Shown piece by piece: positions 10,901-23,464 of a DNA stretch of 64,000 bases. The translations under genes were made by a program, and so were the position numbers. Positions within the stretch are counted from its first letter, which is position 1. Each line of letters starts with the position of its first letter. The notes under the pieces were generated by a model. The model made no database searches and was not told the DNA's origin. It saw only the letters and a program-made list of their open reading frames with translations. The stretch comes from Hydractinia symbiolongicarpus (taxonomy: Eukaryota; Cnidaria; Hydrozoa; Anthoathecata; Hydractiniidae): the NCBI RefSeq assembly GCF_029227915.1, contig NC_079876.1, positions 7,194,001 to 7,258,000 on the forward strand, written 5' to 3'.

Positions 10901-12800
10901 GACTCTGCCCGTATAGTCAAAAGTATACAAAGAAAGTACCCAGGGTGTAAACTCATTTCCCAAACGATTTTTTAAATTATTATTTCACCACTAAAGCCCA
11001 TGAGACTTGTAGTTTTCAAAAATGTTTTCATTTTTGAAGAGACGCTGAATAAAAGAAGTTTAATCGCCGGCAAACGAAAACCCGCCATTTCCCGTAAACC
11101 CCGGACTCAGCCCGCATATTCAAAAGTATACAAAGAAAGTACCCAGGGAGTAAACTCATTTCCCGAACGATTTTTTAAATTAATTTTTTACCACTAAAAC
11201 GCATGAGACTTGTAGTTTTCAAAAATGTTTTCATTTTTGATGAGACGCTGAATAAAAGAAGTTTAATCGCCGGCAAACGAAAACCTGCGATTTCCCGTAA
11301 ATCCCGGACTCGGCCCGTATAGTCAAAAGTTTACAAAGAAAGTACCCAGGGTATAAACTCATTTCCCGAACGATTTTTTAAATTATTATTTCACCACTAA
11401 AGCCCATGAGACTTGTAGTTTTTAAAAATGTTTTCATTTTTGATGAAACACTGAATAAAAGAAGTTTAAACGCCGGCAAACGAAAACCCGCGACTTCCCG
11501 TAAATCCTGGACTCGGCCCGTATAGTCAAAAGTATACGAAGAAAGCACCCAGGGAGTAAACTCATTTTCCGAACGATTTTTTAAAATATTTTTTCACCAC
11601 TAAAACGCATGAGACTTGTAGTTTTCAAAAATGTTTTCATTTTTGATGAGACGCTGAATAAAAGAAGTTTAATCGCCGGCAAACGAAAACCTGCGATTTC
11701 CCGTAAATCCCGGACTCGGCCCGTATAGTAATGAAAGTACCCAGGGAGTAAACTCATTTCCCGAACGATTTTTTATATTATTTTTTTACCACTAAACGCA
11801 TGAGACTTGTAGTTTCAAAAATATTTTCATATTTGATGGGACGCTGAATAAAAGAAGTTTAATCGCCGGCAAACGAAAATCCGCGATTTCCCGTAAATCC
11901 CGGACTCGGCCCGTATAGTCAAAAGTATACAAAGAAAGTACCCATGGAGTAAACTTATTTCCGGAACGATTTTTTAAATTTTTTTTCACCACTAAAACGC
12001 ATGAGACTTGTAGTTTTCAAAAATGTTTTCATTTTTGATGAGACGCTGAATAAAAGAAGTTTAATCGCAGGCAAACGAAAACATGCCATTTCCCGTAAAT
12101 CCCGGACTCGGCCCGTATAGTAAAGAAAGTACCCGGGATGTAAACTCATTTCCCGAACGATTTTTTAAATTATTATTTCACCACTAAAGCCCATGAGACT
12201 TGTAGTTTTTAAAAATGTTTTCATTTTTGATGAGACGCTGAATAAAAGAAGTTTAATCGCCGGCAAACGAAAACCTGCGATTTCCCGTAAATCCCGGACT
12301 CGGCCCGTATAGTCAAAAGTATACAAAGAAAGTAACCAGGGTGTAAACTCATTTCCCGAACGATTTTTTAAATTATTATTTCACCACTAAAGCCCATGAG
12401 ACTTGTAGTTTTTAAAAATGTTTTCATTTTTGATGAAACACTGAATAAAAGAAGTTTAAACGCCGGCAAACGAAAACCCGCGACTTCCCGTAAATTCCGG
12501 ACTCGGCCCGTATAGTCAAAAGCATACGAAGAAAGCACCCAGGGAGTAAACTCATTTTCCGAACGATTTTTTAAAATATTTTTTCACCACTAAAACGCAT
12601 GAGACTTGTAGTTTTCAAAAATGTTTTCATTTTTGATGAGACGCTGAATAAAAGAAGTTTAATCGCCGGCAAACGAAAACCTGCGATTTCCCGTAAATCC
12701 CAGACTCGGCCCGTATAGTCAAAAGTATACGAAGAAAGCACCCAGGGAGTAAACTCATTTCCCGAACGATTTTTTAAATTATATTTTCACCACTAAAACG
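7965..12800 (+). repeat. About 4.84 kb higher-order repeat, copy B
   Basis: Positions here recur 4,836 bp downstream: 7965 to 12801 and 10188 to 15024. Upstream of a single missing base near 7640 the offset is 4,835 (CGCAGGCAAACG at 7231 and 12066), so the pairing already starts before this copy. From about 10.8 kb the offset becomes 5,039, because copy C carries one extra 203-bp monomer at about 15.63-15.83 kb. The pairing continues to about 11,740/16,779. Confidence 0.85.
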
Positions 12801-15800
12801 CATGAGACTTGTAGTTTTCAAAAATGTTTTCTTTTTTGATGAGACGCTGAATGAAAGAAGTTTAATCGCCGGCAAACGAAAACCTGCGATTTCCCGTAAA
12901 TCCCGGACTCTGCCCGTATAGTCAAAAGTATACAAAGAAAGTACCCAGGGTGTAAACTCATTTCCCAAACGAATTTTTAAATTATTATTTCACCACTAAA
13001 GCCCATGAGACTTGTAGTTTTCAAAAATGTTTTCATTTTTGAAGAGACGCTGAATAAAAGAAGTTTAATCGCCGGCAAACGAAAACCCGCCATTTCCCGT
13101 AAACCCCGGACTCAGCCCGCATATTCAAAAGTATACAAAGAAAGTACCCAGGAAGTAAACTCATTTCCCTAACGATTTTTTAAATTAATTTTTTACCACT
13201 AAAACGCATGAGACTTGTAGTTTTCAAAAATGTTTTCATTTTTGATGAGACGCTGAATAAAAGAAGTTTAATCGCCGGCAAACGAAAACCTGCGATTTCC
13301 CGTAAATCCCGGACTCGGCCCGTATAGTCAAAAGTATACAAAGAAAGTAACCAGGGTGTAAACTCATTTCCCGAACGATTTTTTAAATTATTATTTCACC
13401 ACTAAAGCCCATGAGACTTGTAGTTTTTAAAAATGTTTTCATTTTTGATGAAACACTGAATAAAAGAAGTTTAAACGCCGGCAAACGAAAACCCGCGACT
13501 TCCCGTAAATCCCAGACTCGGCCCGTATAGTCAAAAGTATACGAAGAAAGCACCCAGGGAGTAAACTCATTTTCCGAACGATTTTTTAAAATATTTTTTC
13601 ACCACTAAAACGCATGAGACTTGTAGTTTTCAAAAATGTTTTCATTTTTGATGAGACGCTGAATAAAAGAAGTTTAATCGCCGGCAAACGATAACCTGCG
13701 ATTTCCCGTAAATCCCGGACTCGGCCCGTATAGTCAAAAGTATACGAAGAAAGCACCCAGGGAGTAAACTCATTTCCCGAACGATTTTTTAAATTATTTT
13801 TTTACCACTAAAACGCATGAGACTTGTAGTTCTCAAAAATGTTTTCATTTTTGATGAGACGCTGAATAAAAGAAGTTTAATCGCCGGCAAACGAAAACCT
13901 GCGATTTCCCGTAAATCCCGGACTCGGCCCGTATAGTCAAAAGTATACAAAGAAAGTACCCAGGGTGTAAACTCATTTCCCGAACGATTTTTTAAATTAT
14001 TATTTCACCACTAAAGCCCATGAGACTTGTAGTTTTTAAAAATGTTTTCATTTTTGATAAAACACTGAATAAAAGAAGTTTAAACGCCGGCAAACGAAAA
14101 CCCGCGACTTCCCGTAAATCCCGGACTCGGCCCGTATAGTCAAAAGTATACGAAGAAAGCACCCAGGGAGTAAACTCATTTTCCGAACGATTTTTTAAAA
14201 TATTTTTTCACCACTAAAACGCATGAGACTTGTAGTTTTCAAAAATGTTTTCATTTTTGATGAGACGCTGAATAAAAGAAGTTTAATCGCCGGCAAACGA
14301 AAACCTGCGATTTCCCGTAAATTCCGGACTCGGCCCGTATAGTAATGAAAGTACCCGGGATGTAAACTCATTTCCCGAACGATTTTTTAAGTTATTATTT
14401 CACCACTAAAACCCATGAGACTTGTAGTTTTCAAAAATGTTTTCATTTTTGATGAGACGCTGAATAAAAGAAGTTTAATCGCCGGCAAACGAAAACCTGC
14501 GATTTCTCGTAAATCCCGGACTCGGCCCGCATAGTCAAAAGTATACAAAGAAAGTACCCAGGGAGTAAACTCATTTCCCGAAAGATTTTTTAAATTATTT
14601 TTTCACCACTAAAACGCATGAGACTTGTAGTTTTCAAAATTGTTTTCATTTTTGATGAGACGCTGAATAAAAGAAGTTTAATCGCCGGCACACGAAAACC
14701 TGCGATTTCCCGTAAATCCCGGACTCGGCCCGTATAGTCAAAAGTATACGAAGAAAGCACCCAGGGAGTAAACTCATTTCCCGAACGTTTTTTTAAATTA
14801 TATTTTCACCACTAAAACGCATGAGACTTGTAGTTCTCAAAAATATTTTCATTTTTGATGAGACGCTGAATGAAAGAAGTTTAATCGCCGGCAAACGAAA
14901 ACCTGCGATTTCCCGTAAATCCCGGACTCTGCCCGTATAGTCAAAAGTATACAAAGAAAGTACCCAGGGTGTAAACTCATTTCCCGAACGATTTTTTAAA
15001 TTATTATTTCACCACTAAAGCCCATGAGACTTGTAGTTTTCAAAAATGTTTTCATTTTTGAAGAGACGCTGAATAAAAGAAGTTTAATCGCCGGCAAACG
15101 AAAACCCGCCATTTCCCGTAAACCCCGGACTCAGCCCGCATATTCAAAAGTATACAAAGAAAGTACCCAGGGAGTAAACTCATTTCCCGAACGATTTTTT
15201 AAATTAATTTTTTACCACTAAAACGCATGAGACTTGTAGTTTTCAAAAATGTTTTCATTTTTGATGAGACGCTGAATAAAAGAAGTTTAATCGCCGGCAA
15301 ACGAAAACCTGCGATTTCCCGTAAATCCCGGACTCGGCCCGTATAGTCAAAAGTATACAAAGAAAGTAACCAGGGTGTAAACTCATTTCCCGAACGATTT
15401 TTTAAATTATTATTTCACCACTAAAGCCCATGAGACTTGTAGTTTTTAAAAATGTTTTCATTTTTGATGAAACACTGAATAAAAGAAGTTTAAACGCCGG
15501 CAAACGAAAACCCGCGACTTCCCGTAAATTCCGGACTCGGCCCGTATAGTCAAAAGTATACGAAGAAAGCACCCAGGGAGTAAACTCATTTTCCGAACGA
15601 TTTTTTAAAATATTTTTTCACCACTAAAACGCATGAGACTTGTAGTTTTCAAAAATGTTTTCATTTTTGATGAGACGCTGAATAAAAGAAGTTTAATCGC
15701 CGGCAAACGAAAACCTGCGATTTCCCGTAAATCCCAGACTCGGCCCGTATAGTCAAAAGTATACGAAGAAAGCACCCAGGGAGTAAACTCATTTCCCGAA

Positions 15801-16772
15801 CGATTTTTTAAATTATATTTTCACCACTAAAACGCATGAGACTTGTAGTTTTCAAAAATGTTTTCTTTTTTGATGAGACGCTGAATGAAAGAAGTTTAAT
15901 CGCCGGCAAACGAAAACCTGCGATTTCCCGTAAATCCCGGACTCTGCCCGTATAGTCAAAAGTATACAAAGAAAGTACCCAGGGTGTAAACTCATTTCCC
16001 AAACGATTTTTTAAATTATTATTTCACCACTAAAGCCCATGAGACTTGTAGTTTTCAAAAATGTTTTCATTTTTGAAGAGACGCTGAATAAAAGAAGTTT
16101 AATCGCCGGCAAACGAAAACCCGCCATTTCCCGTAAACCCCGGACTCAGCCCGCATATTCAAAAGTATACAAAGAAAGTACCCAGGGAGTAAACTCATTT
16201 CCCGAACGATTTTTTAAATTAATTTTTTACCACTAAAACGCATGAGACTTGTAGTTTTCAAAAATGTTTTCATTTTTGATGAGACGCTGAATAAAAGAAG
16301 TTTAATCGCCGGCAAACGAAAACCTGCGATTTCCCGTAAATCCCGGACTCGGCCCGTATAGTCAAAAGTTTACAAAGAAAGTACCCAGGGTATAAACTCA
16401 TTTCCCGAACGATTTTTTAAATTATTATTTCACCACTAAAGCCCATGAGACTTGTAGTTTTTAAAAATGTTTTCATTTTTGATGAAACACTGAATAAAAG
16501 AAGTTTAAACGCCGGCAAACGAAAACCCGCGACTTCCCGTAAATCCTGGACTCGGCCCGTATAGTCAAAAGTATACGAAGAAAGCACCCAGGGAGTAAAC
16601 TCATTTTCCGAACGATTTTTTAAAATATTTTTTCACCACTAAAACGCATGAGACTTGTAGTTTTCAAAAATGTTTTCATTTTTGATGAGACGCTGAATAA
16701 AAGAAGTTTAATCGCCGGCAAACGAAAACCTGCGATTTCCCGTAAATCCCGGACTCGGCCCGTATAGTAATG
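12801..16772 (+). repeat. About 4.84 kb higher-order repeat, copy C
   Basis: This is the third copy. It follows copy B monomer by monomer, including TTTTCTTTTTTGATGAG with GAATGAAAG at its start and the GGCACACGAAAACC variant near 14,690 (also near 9,850). It is interrupted at about 16,770, where CGTATAGTAATGAAAGTA is followed by ACCAGGGTG instead of CCCAGGGAG, because a younger 1,410-bp duplication starts there. Confidence 0.83.
15363..16772 (+). repeat. 1,410-bp tandem duplication, copy 1
   Basis: This seven-monomer segment (six of 203 bp and one of 192 bp, total 1,410) is followed directly by a near-identical copy. The match spans every diagnostic variant, including CAAAAGTTTACAAAG, GGGTATAAACTC and AAATCCTGGACTCGG. 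It overlaps the end of the larger third HOR copy. Confidence 0.88.
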
Positions 16773-18180
16773 AAAGTAACCAGGGTGTAAACTCATTTCC
16801 CGAACGATTTTTTAAATTATTATTTCACCACTAAAGCCCATGAGACTTGTAGTTTTTAAAAATGTTTTCATTTTTGATGAAACACTGAATAAAAGAAGTT
16901 TAAACGCCGGCAAACGAAAACCCGCGACTTCCCGTAAATTCCGGACTCGGCCCGTATAGTCAAAAGTATACGAAGAAAGCACCCAGGGAGTAAACTCATT
17001 TTCCGAACGATTTTTTAAAATATTTTTTCACCACTAAAACGCATGAGACTTGTAGTTTTCAAAAATGTTTTCATTTTTGATGAGACGCTGAATAAAAGAA
17101 GTTTAATCGCCGGCAAACGAAAACCTGCGATTTCCCGTAAATCCCAGACTCGGCCCGTATAGTCAAAAGTATACGAAGAAAGCACCCAGGGAGTAAACTC
17201 ATTTCCCGAACGATTTTTTAAATTATATTTTCACCACTAAAACGCATGAGACTTGTAGTTTTCAAAAATGTTTTCTTTTTTGATGAGACGCTGAATGAAA
17301 GAAGTTTAATCGCCGGCAAACGAAAACCTGCGATTTCCCGTAAATCCCGGACTCTGCCCGTATAGTCAAAAGTATACAAAGAAAGTACCCAGGGTGTAAA
17401 CTCATTTCCCAAACGATTTTTTAAATTATTATTTCACCACTAAAGCCCATGAGACTTGTAGTTTTCAAAAATGTTTTCATTTTTGAAGAGACGCTGAATA
17501 AAAGAAGTTTAATCGCCGGCAAACGAAAACCCGCCATTTCCCGTAAACCCCGGACTCAGCCCGCATATTCAAAAGTATACAAAGAAAGTACCCAGGGAGT
17601 AAACTCATTTCCCGAACGATTTTTTAAATTAATTTTTTACCACTAAAACGCATGAGACTTGTAGTTTTCAAAAATGTTTTCATTTTTGATGAGACGCTGA
17701 ATAAAAGAAGTTTAATCGCCGGCAAACGAAAACCTGCGATTTCCCGTAAATCCCGGACTCGGCCCGTATAGTCAAAAGTTTACAAAGAAAGTACCCAGGG
17801 TATAAACTCATTTCCCGAACGATTTTTTAAATTATTATTTCACCACTAAAGCCCATGAGACTTGTAGTTTTTAAAAATGTTTTCATTTTTGATGAAACAC
17901 TGAATAAAAGAAGTTTAAACGCCGGCAAACGAAAACCCGCGACTTCCCGTAAATCCTGGACTCGGCCCGTATAGTCAAAAGTATACGAAGAAAGCACCCA
18001 TGGAGTAAACTCATTTTCCGAACGATTTTTTAAAATATTTTTTCACCACTAAAACGCATGAGACTTGTAGTTTTCAAAAATGTTTTCATTTTTGATGAGA
18101 CGCTGAATAAAAGAAGTTTAATCGCCGGCAAACGAAAACCTGCGATTTCCCGTAAATCCCGGACTCGGCCCGTATAGTAA
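16773..18180 (+). repeat. 1,410-bp tandem duplication, copy 2
   Basis: This is the second copy of the seven-monomer segment. Its joint with copy 1 lies inside the 11-bp-deleted monomer at TGAAAGTA/ACCAGGG (about 16,772-16,778). It ends at the equivalent point near 18,181, after which the original continuation CCCAGGGAGTAAACTC resumes. One clear private change is CACCCATGGAG near 18,000. Confidence 0.87.
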
Positions 18181-18999
18181 TGAAAGTACCCAGGGAGTAA
18201 ACTCATTTCCCGAACGATTTTTTATATTATTTTTTTACCACTAAACGCATGAGACTTGTAGTTTCAAAAATATTTTCATATTTGATGGGACGCTGAATAA
18301 AAGAAGTTTAATCGCCGGCAAACGAAAATCCGCGATTTCCCGTAAATCCCGGACTCGGCCCGTATAGTCAAAAGTATACAAAGAAAGTACCCATGGAGTA
18401 AACTTATTTCCCGAACGATTTTTTAAATTTTTTTTCACCACTAAAACGCATGAGACTTGTAGTTTTCAAAAATGTTTTCATTTTTGATGAGACGCAGAAT
18501 AAAAGAAGTTTAATCGCCGGCAAACGAAAACCTGCGATTTCCCGTAAATCCCGGACTCGGCCGGTATAGTCAAAAGTATTCAAAGAAAGTACCCAGGGTG
18601 CAAACTCATTTCCCGAACGATTTTTTAAATTATTATTTCACCACTAAAGCCCATGAGACTTGTAGTTTTTAAAAATGTTTCCATTTTTGATGAAACGCTG
18701 AATAAAAGAAGTTTAAACGCCGGTAAACGAAAACCCGCGACTTCCCGTTAATCCCGGACTCGGCCCGTATAGTCAAAAGTATACGAAGAAAGCACCCAGG
18801 GAGTAAACTCATTTTTTAAACGATTTTTTAAAATATTTTTTCACCACTAAAACGCATGAGACTTGTAGTTTTCAAAAATGTTTTCATTTTTGATGAGACG
18901 CTGAATAAAAGAAGTTTAATCGCCGGCAAACGAAAACCTGCGATTTCCTGTAAATCCCGGACTCGGCCCGTATAGTCAAAAGTATACGAAGAAAGCACC
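17999..18999 (+). repeat. 1,001-bp duplication, copy 1
   Basis: This five-monomer block recurs 1,001 bp downstream. It contains the 192-bp form and single-base deletions (CTAAACGCATG, GTAGTTTCAAAAAT). Shared rare variants include CACCCATGGAG, ATATTTGATGGGACG, GACGCAGAATAAAAG, GTATTCAAAG and CGTTAATCCCGG. A related five-monomer order exists at about 11.7-12.0 kb. Confidence 0.86.
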
Positions 19000-19974
19000 C
19001 ATGGAGTAAACTCATTTTCCGAACGATTTTTTAAAATATTTTTTCACCACTAAAACGCATGAGACTTGTAGTTTTCAAAAATGTTTTCATTTTTGATGAG
19101 ACGCTGAATAAAAGAAGTTTAATCGCCGGCAAACGAAAACCTGCGATTTCCCGTAAATCCCGGACTCGGCCCGTATAGTAATGAAAGTACCCAGGGAGTA
19201 AACTCATTTCCCGAACGATTTTTTATATTATTTTTTTACCACTAAACGCATGAGACTTGTAGTTTCAAAAATATTTTCATATTTGATGGGACGCTGAATA
19301 AAAGAAGTTTAATCGCCGGCAAACGAAAATCCGCGATTTCCCGTAAATCCCGGACTCGGCCCGTATAGTCAAAAGTATACAAAGAAAGTACCCATGGAGT
19401 AAACTTATTTCCCGAACGATTTTTTAAATTTTTTTTCACCACTAAAACGCATGAGACTTGTAGTTTTCAAAAATGTTTTCATTTTTGATGAGACGCAGAA
19501 TAAAAGAAGTTTAATCGCCGGCAAACGAAAACCTGCGATTTCCCGTAAATCCCGGACTCGGCCGGTATAGTCAAAAGTATTCAAAGAAAGTACCCAGGGT
19601 GCAAACTCATTTCCCGAACGATTTTTTAAATTATTATTTCACCACTAAAGCCCATGAGACTTGTAGTTTTTAAAAATGTTTCCATTTTTGATGAAACGCT
19701 GAATAAAAGAAGTTTAAACGCCGGTAAACGAAAACCCGCGACTTCCCGTTAATCCCGGACTCGGCCCGTATAGTCAAAAGTATACGAAGAAAGCACCCAG
19801 GGAGTAAACTCATTTTTTAAACGATTTTTTAAAATATTTTTTCACCACTAAAACGCATGAGACTTGTAGTTTTCAAAAATGTTTTCATTTTTGATGAGAC
19901 GCTGAATAAAAGAAGTTTAATCGCCGGCAAACGAAAACCTGCGATTTCCTGTAAATCCCGGACTCGGCCCGTAT
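19000..19974 (+). repeat. 1,001-bp duplication, copy 2
   Basis: This second copy follows copy 1 almost base for base until about 19,974. There copy 1 continues with TAGTCAAAAG and copy 2 with TAGTAATGAAAG, the entry into the next duplicated block. Confidence 0.85.
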
Positions 19975-20290
19975 AGTAATGAAAGTACCCGGGATGTAAA
20001 CTCATTTCCCGAACGATTTTTTAAGTTATTATTTCACCACTAAAACCCATGAGACTTGTAGTTTTCAAAAATGTTTTCATTTTTGATGAGACGGTGAATA
20101 AAAGAAGTTTAATCGCCAGCAAACGAAAACCTGCGATTTCCCGTAAATCTCGGACTCGGCCCGGATAGTCAAAAGTATACAAAGAAAGTACCCAGGGTGT
20201 AAACTCATTTCCCGAACGATTTTTTAAATTATTATTTCACCACTAAAGCCCATGAGACTTGTAGTTTTTTAAAATGTTTTCATTTTTGAT
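19490..20290 (+). repeat. 801-bp duplication, copy 1
   Basis: This four-monomer block (three of 203 bp and one of 192 bp) starts around GACGCAGAATAAAAG. The GTATTCAAAG, CGTTAATCCCGG, CCAGCAAACG, AAATCTCGGACTC and GTAGTTTTTTAAAATG variants all recur 801 bp downstream. A single difference, GACGGTGAAT near 20,092, is private to this copy. Confidence 0.85.
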
Positions 20291-21092
20291 GAGACGCAGA
20301 ATAAAAGAAGTTTAATCGCCGGCAAACGAAAACCTGCGATTTCCCGTAAATCCCGGACTCGGCCGGTATAGTCAAAAGTATTCAAAGAAAGTACCCAGGG
20401 TGCAAACTCATTTCCCGAACGATTTTTTAAATTATTATTTCACCACTAAAGCCCATGAGACTTGTAGTTTTTAAAAATGTTTCCATTTTTGATGAAACGC
20501 TGAATAAAAGAAGTTTAAACGCCGGTAAACGAAAACCCGCGACTTCCCGTTAATCCCGGACTCGGCCCGTATAGTCAAAAGTATACGAAGAAAGCACCCA
20601 GGGAGTAAACTCATTTTTTAAACGATTTTTTAAAATATTTTTTCACCACTAAAACGCATGAGACTTGTAGTTTTCAAAAATGTTTTCATTTTTGATGAGA
20701 CGCTGAATAAAAGAAGTTTAATCGCCGGCAAACGAAAACCTGCGATTTCCTGTAAATCCCGGACTCGGCCCGTATAGTAATGAAAGTACCCGGGATGTAA
20801 ACTCATTTCCCGAACGATTTTTTAAGTTATTATTTCACCACTAAAACCCATGAGACTTGTAGTTTTCAAAAATGTTTTCATTTTTGATGAGACGCTGAAT
20901 AAAAGAAGTTTAATCGCCAGCAAACGAAAACCTGCGATTTCCCGTAAATCTCGGACTCGGCCCGGATAGTCAAAAGTATACAAAGAAAGTACCCAGGGTG
21001 TAAACTCATTTCCCGAACGATTTTTTAAATTATTATTTCACCACTAAAGCCCATGAGACTTGTAGTTTTTTAAAATGTTTTCATTTTTGATG
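20291..21092 (+). repeat. 801-bp duplication, copy 2
   Basis: This second copy begins at the GACGCAGAATAAAAG unit at about 20,291. It ends where GACGCAGAA of the pattern is replaced by GACGCTGAA at about 21,094. Overlap with the 1,001-bp block shows that two different exchange events shared one set of monomers. Confidence 0.84.
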
Positions 21093-22055
21093 AGACGCTG
21101 AATAAAAGAAGTTTAATCGCCGGCAAACGAAAACCCGCCATTTCCCGTAAACCCCGGACACGGCCCGCATAGTCAAAAGTATACAAAGAAAGTACCCAGG
21201 GAGTAAACTCATTTCCCGCACGATTTTTTAAATTATTTTTTCACCACTAAAACGCATGAGACTTGTAGTTTTCAAAATTGTTTTCATTTTTGATGAGACG
21301 CTGAATAAAAGAAGTTTAATCGCCGGCAAACGAAAACCTTCGATTTCCCGTAAATCCCGGACTCGGCCCGTATAGTCAAAAGTATACAAAGAAAGTACCC
21401 AGAGTGTAAACTCATTTCCCGAACGTTTTTTTGAATTATTATTTCACCACTAAAGCCCATAAGACTTGTAGTTTTTAAAAATGTTTTCATTTTTGATGAG
21501 ACGCTGAATAAAAGAAGTTTAAACGCCGGCAAAAGAAAACCCGCGACTTCCCGTAAATCCCGGACTCGGCCCGTATAGTTAAAAGTATACAAAGAAAGTA
21601 CCCAGGGAGTAAACTCATTTCCCGAACGATTTTTTAAAATATTTTTTCACCACTAAAACGCATGAGACTTGTAGTTTTCGAAAATGTTTTCATTTTTGAT
21701 GAGACGCTGAATAAAAGAAGTTTAATCGCCGGCAAACGAAAACCTGCGATTTCCCGTAAATCCCGGACTCGGCCCGTATAGTAATGAAAGTACCCGGGAT
21801 GTAAACTCATTTCCCAAACGATTTTTTAAATTATTATTTCACCACTAAAACCCATGAGACTTGTAGTTTTTAAAAATGTTTTCATTTTTGATGAGACGCT
21901 GAATAAAAGAAGTTTAATCGCCGGCAAACGAAAACCGGCGACTTCCCGTAAATCCCGGATTCGGCCCGTATAGTCAAAAGTATACAAAGAAAGTACCCAG
22001 GGCGTAAACTCATTTCCCGAACGATTTTTTAAATTATTTTTTTACCACTAAAACG
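21093..22055 (+). repeat. Monomers with mixed variants, no local HOR
   Basis: This stretch holds full-length monomers with GGACACGGCCCG, CCCGCACG and, at about 21,255-21,560, the block related to 2,433-2,794 (CCTTCGATTTCCC, CAGAGTGTAAAC, CCATAAGAC). A 192-bp unit (TAGTAATGAAAG) lies near 21,780. I see no second copy close by. Confidence 0.75.
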
Positions 22056-22840
22056 CATGAGACTTGTAGTTCTCAAAAATGTTTTCATTTTTGATGAGAC
22101 GCTGAATAAAAGAAGTTTAATCGCCGGCAAACGAAAACCTGCGATTTCCCGTAAATCCCGGACTCGGCCCGTATAGTCAAAAGTATACAAAGAAAGTACC
22201 CAGGGTGTAAACTCATTTCCCGAACGATTTTTTAAATTATTATTTCACCACTAAAGCCCATGAGACTTGTAGTTTTTAAAAATGTTTTCATTTTTGATGA
22301 AACACTGAATAAAAGAAGTTTAAACGCCGGCAAACGAAAACCCGCGACTTCCCGTAAATCCCGGACTCGGCCTGTATAGTCAGAAGTATACGAAGAAAGC
22401 ACCCAGGGAGTAAACTCATTTTCCGAACGATTTTTTAAAATATTTTTTCACCACTAAAACGCATGAGACTTGTAGTTTTCAAAAATGTTTTCATTTTTGA
22501 TGAGACGCTGAATAAAAGAAGTTTAATCGCCGGCAAACGAAAACCTGCGATTTCCCGTAAATCCCGGACTCGGCCCGTATAGTTATGAAAGTACCCGGGA
22601 TGTAAACTCATTTCCCGAACGATTTTTTAAGTTATTATTTCCCCACTAAAACCCATGAGACTTGTAGTTTTCAAAAATGTTTTCATTTTTGATGAGACGC
22701 TGAATAAAAGAAGTTTAATCGCCGGCAAACGAAAACCTGCGATTTCTCGTAAATCCCGGACTCGGCCCGCATAGTCAAAAGTATACAAAGAAAGTACCCA
22801 GGGAGTAAACTCATTTCCCGCACGATTTTTTAAATTATTA
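22056..22840 (+). repeat. 1,409-bp-period repeat, copy 1
   Basis: Four monomers starting with the TTCTCAAAAATG unit recur 1,409 bp downstream (anchors 22056, 22259 and 22654 match 23465, 23668 and 24063). Shared private variants are TAGTCAGAAGTATACG and TTTCCCCACTAAAACC. The copies diverge after about 22,840, where this one has TTGAAGAGACGCTG. Confidence 0.82.
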
Positions 22841-23464
22841 TTTCACCACTAAAGCCCATGAGACTTGTAGTTTTCAAAAATGTTTTCATTTTTGAAGAGA
22901 CGCTGAATAAAAGAAGTTTAATCGCCGGCAAACGAAAACCCGCCATTTCCCGTAAACCCCGGACTCAGCCTGCATATTCAAAAGTATACAAAGAAAGTAC
23001 CCAGGGAGTAAACTCATTTCCCGAACGATTTTTTAAAATATTTTCTTACCACTAAAACGCATGAGACTTGTAGTTTTCAAAAATGTTTTCATTTTTGATG
23101 AGGCGCTGAATAAAAGAAGTTTAATCGCCGGCAAACGAAAACCTGCGATTTCCCGTAAATCCCGGACTCGGCCCGTATAGTCAAAAGTATACAAAGAAAG
23201 TACCCAGGGTGTAAACTCATTTCCCGAACGATTTTTTAAATTATTATTTTACCACTAAAGCCCATGAGACTTGTAGTTTTTAAAAATGTTTTCATTTTTG
23301 ATGAAACACTGAATAAAAGAAGTTTAAACGCCGGCAAACGAAAACCCGCGACTTCCGTAAATCCCGGACTCGGCCCGTATAGTCAAAAGTATACGAAGAA
23401 AGCACCCAGGGAGTAAACTCATTTCCAAAACGATTTTTTAAATTATTTTTTTACCACTAAAACG
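22841..23464 (+). repeat. Monomers between the two 1,409-bp copies
   Basis: Three monomers are present, including the GAAGAGACGCTG with CCGCCATTTCCC unit also found near 5745, 8168, 10188, 11000, 15024, 16039, 17449 and 24673. A single-base deletion (ACTTCCGTAAATC) lies near 23,354. Nothing other than monomer sequence is present. Confidence 0.78.
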
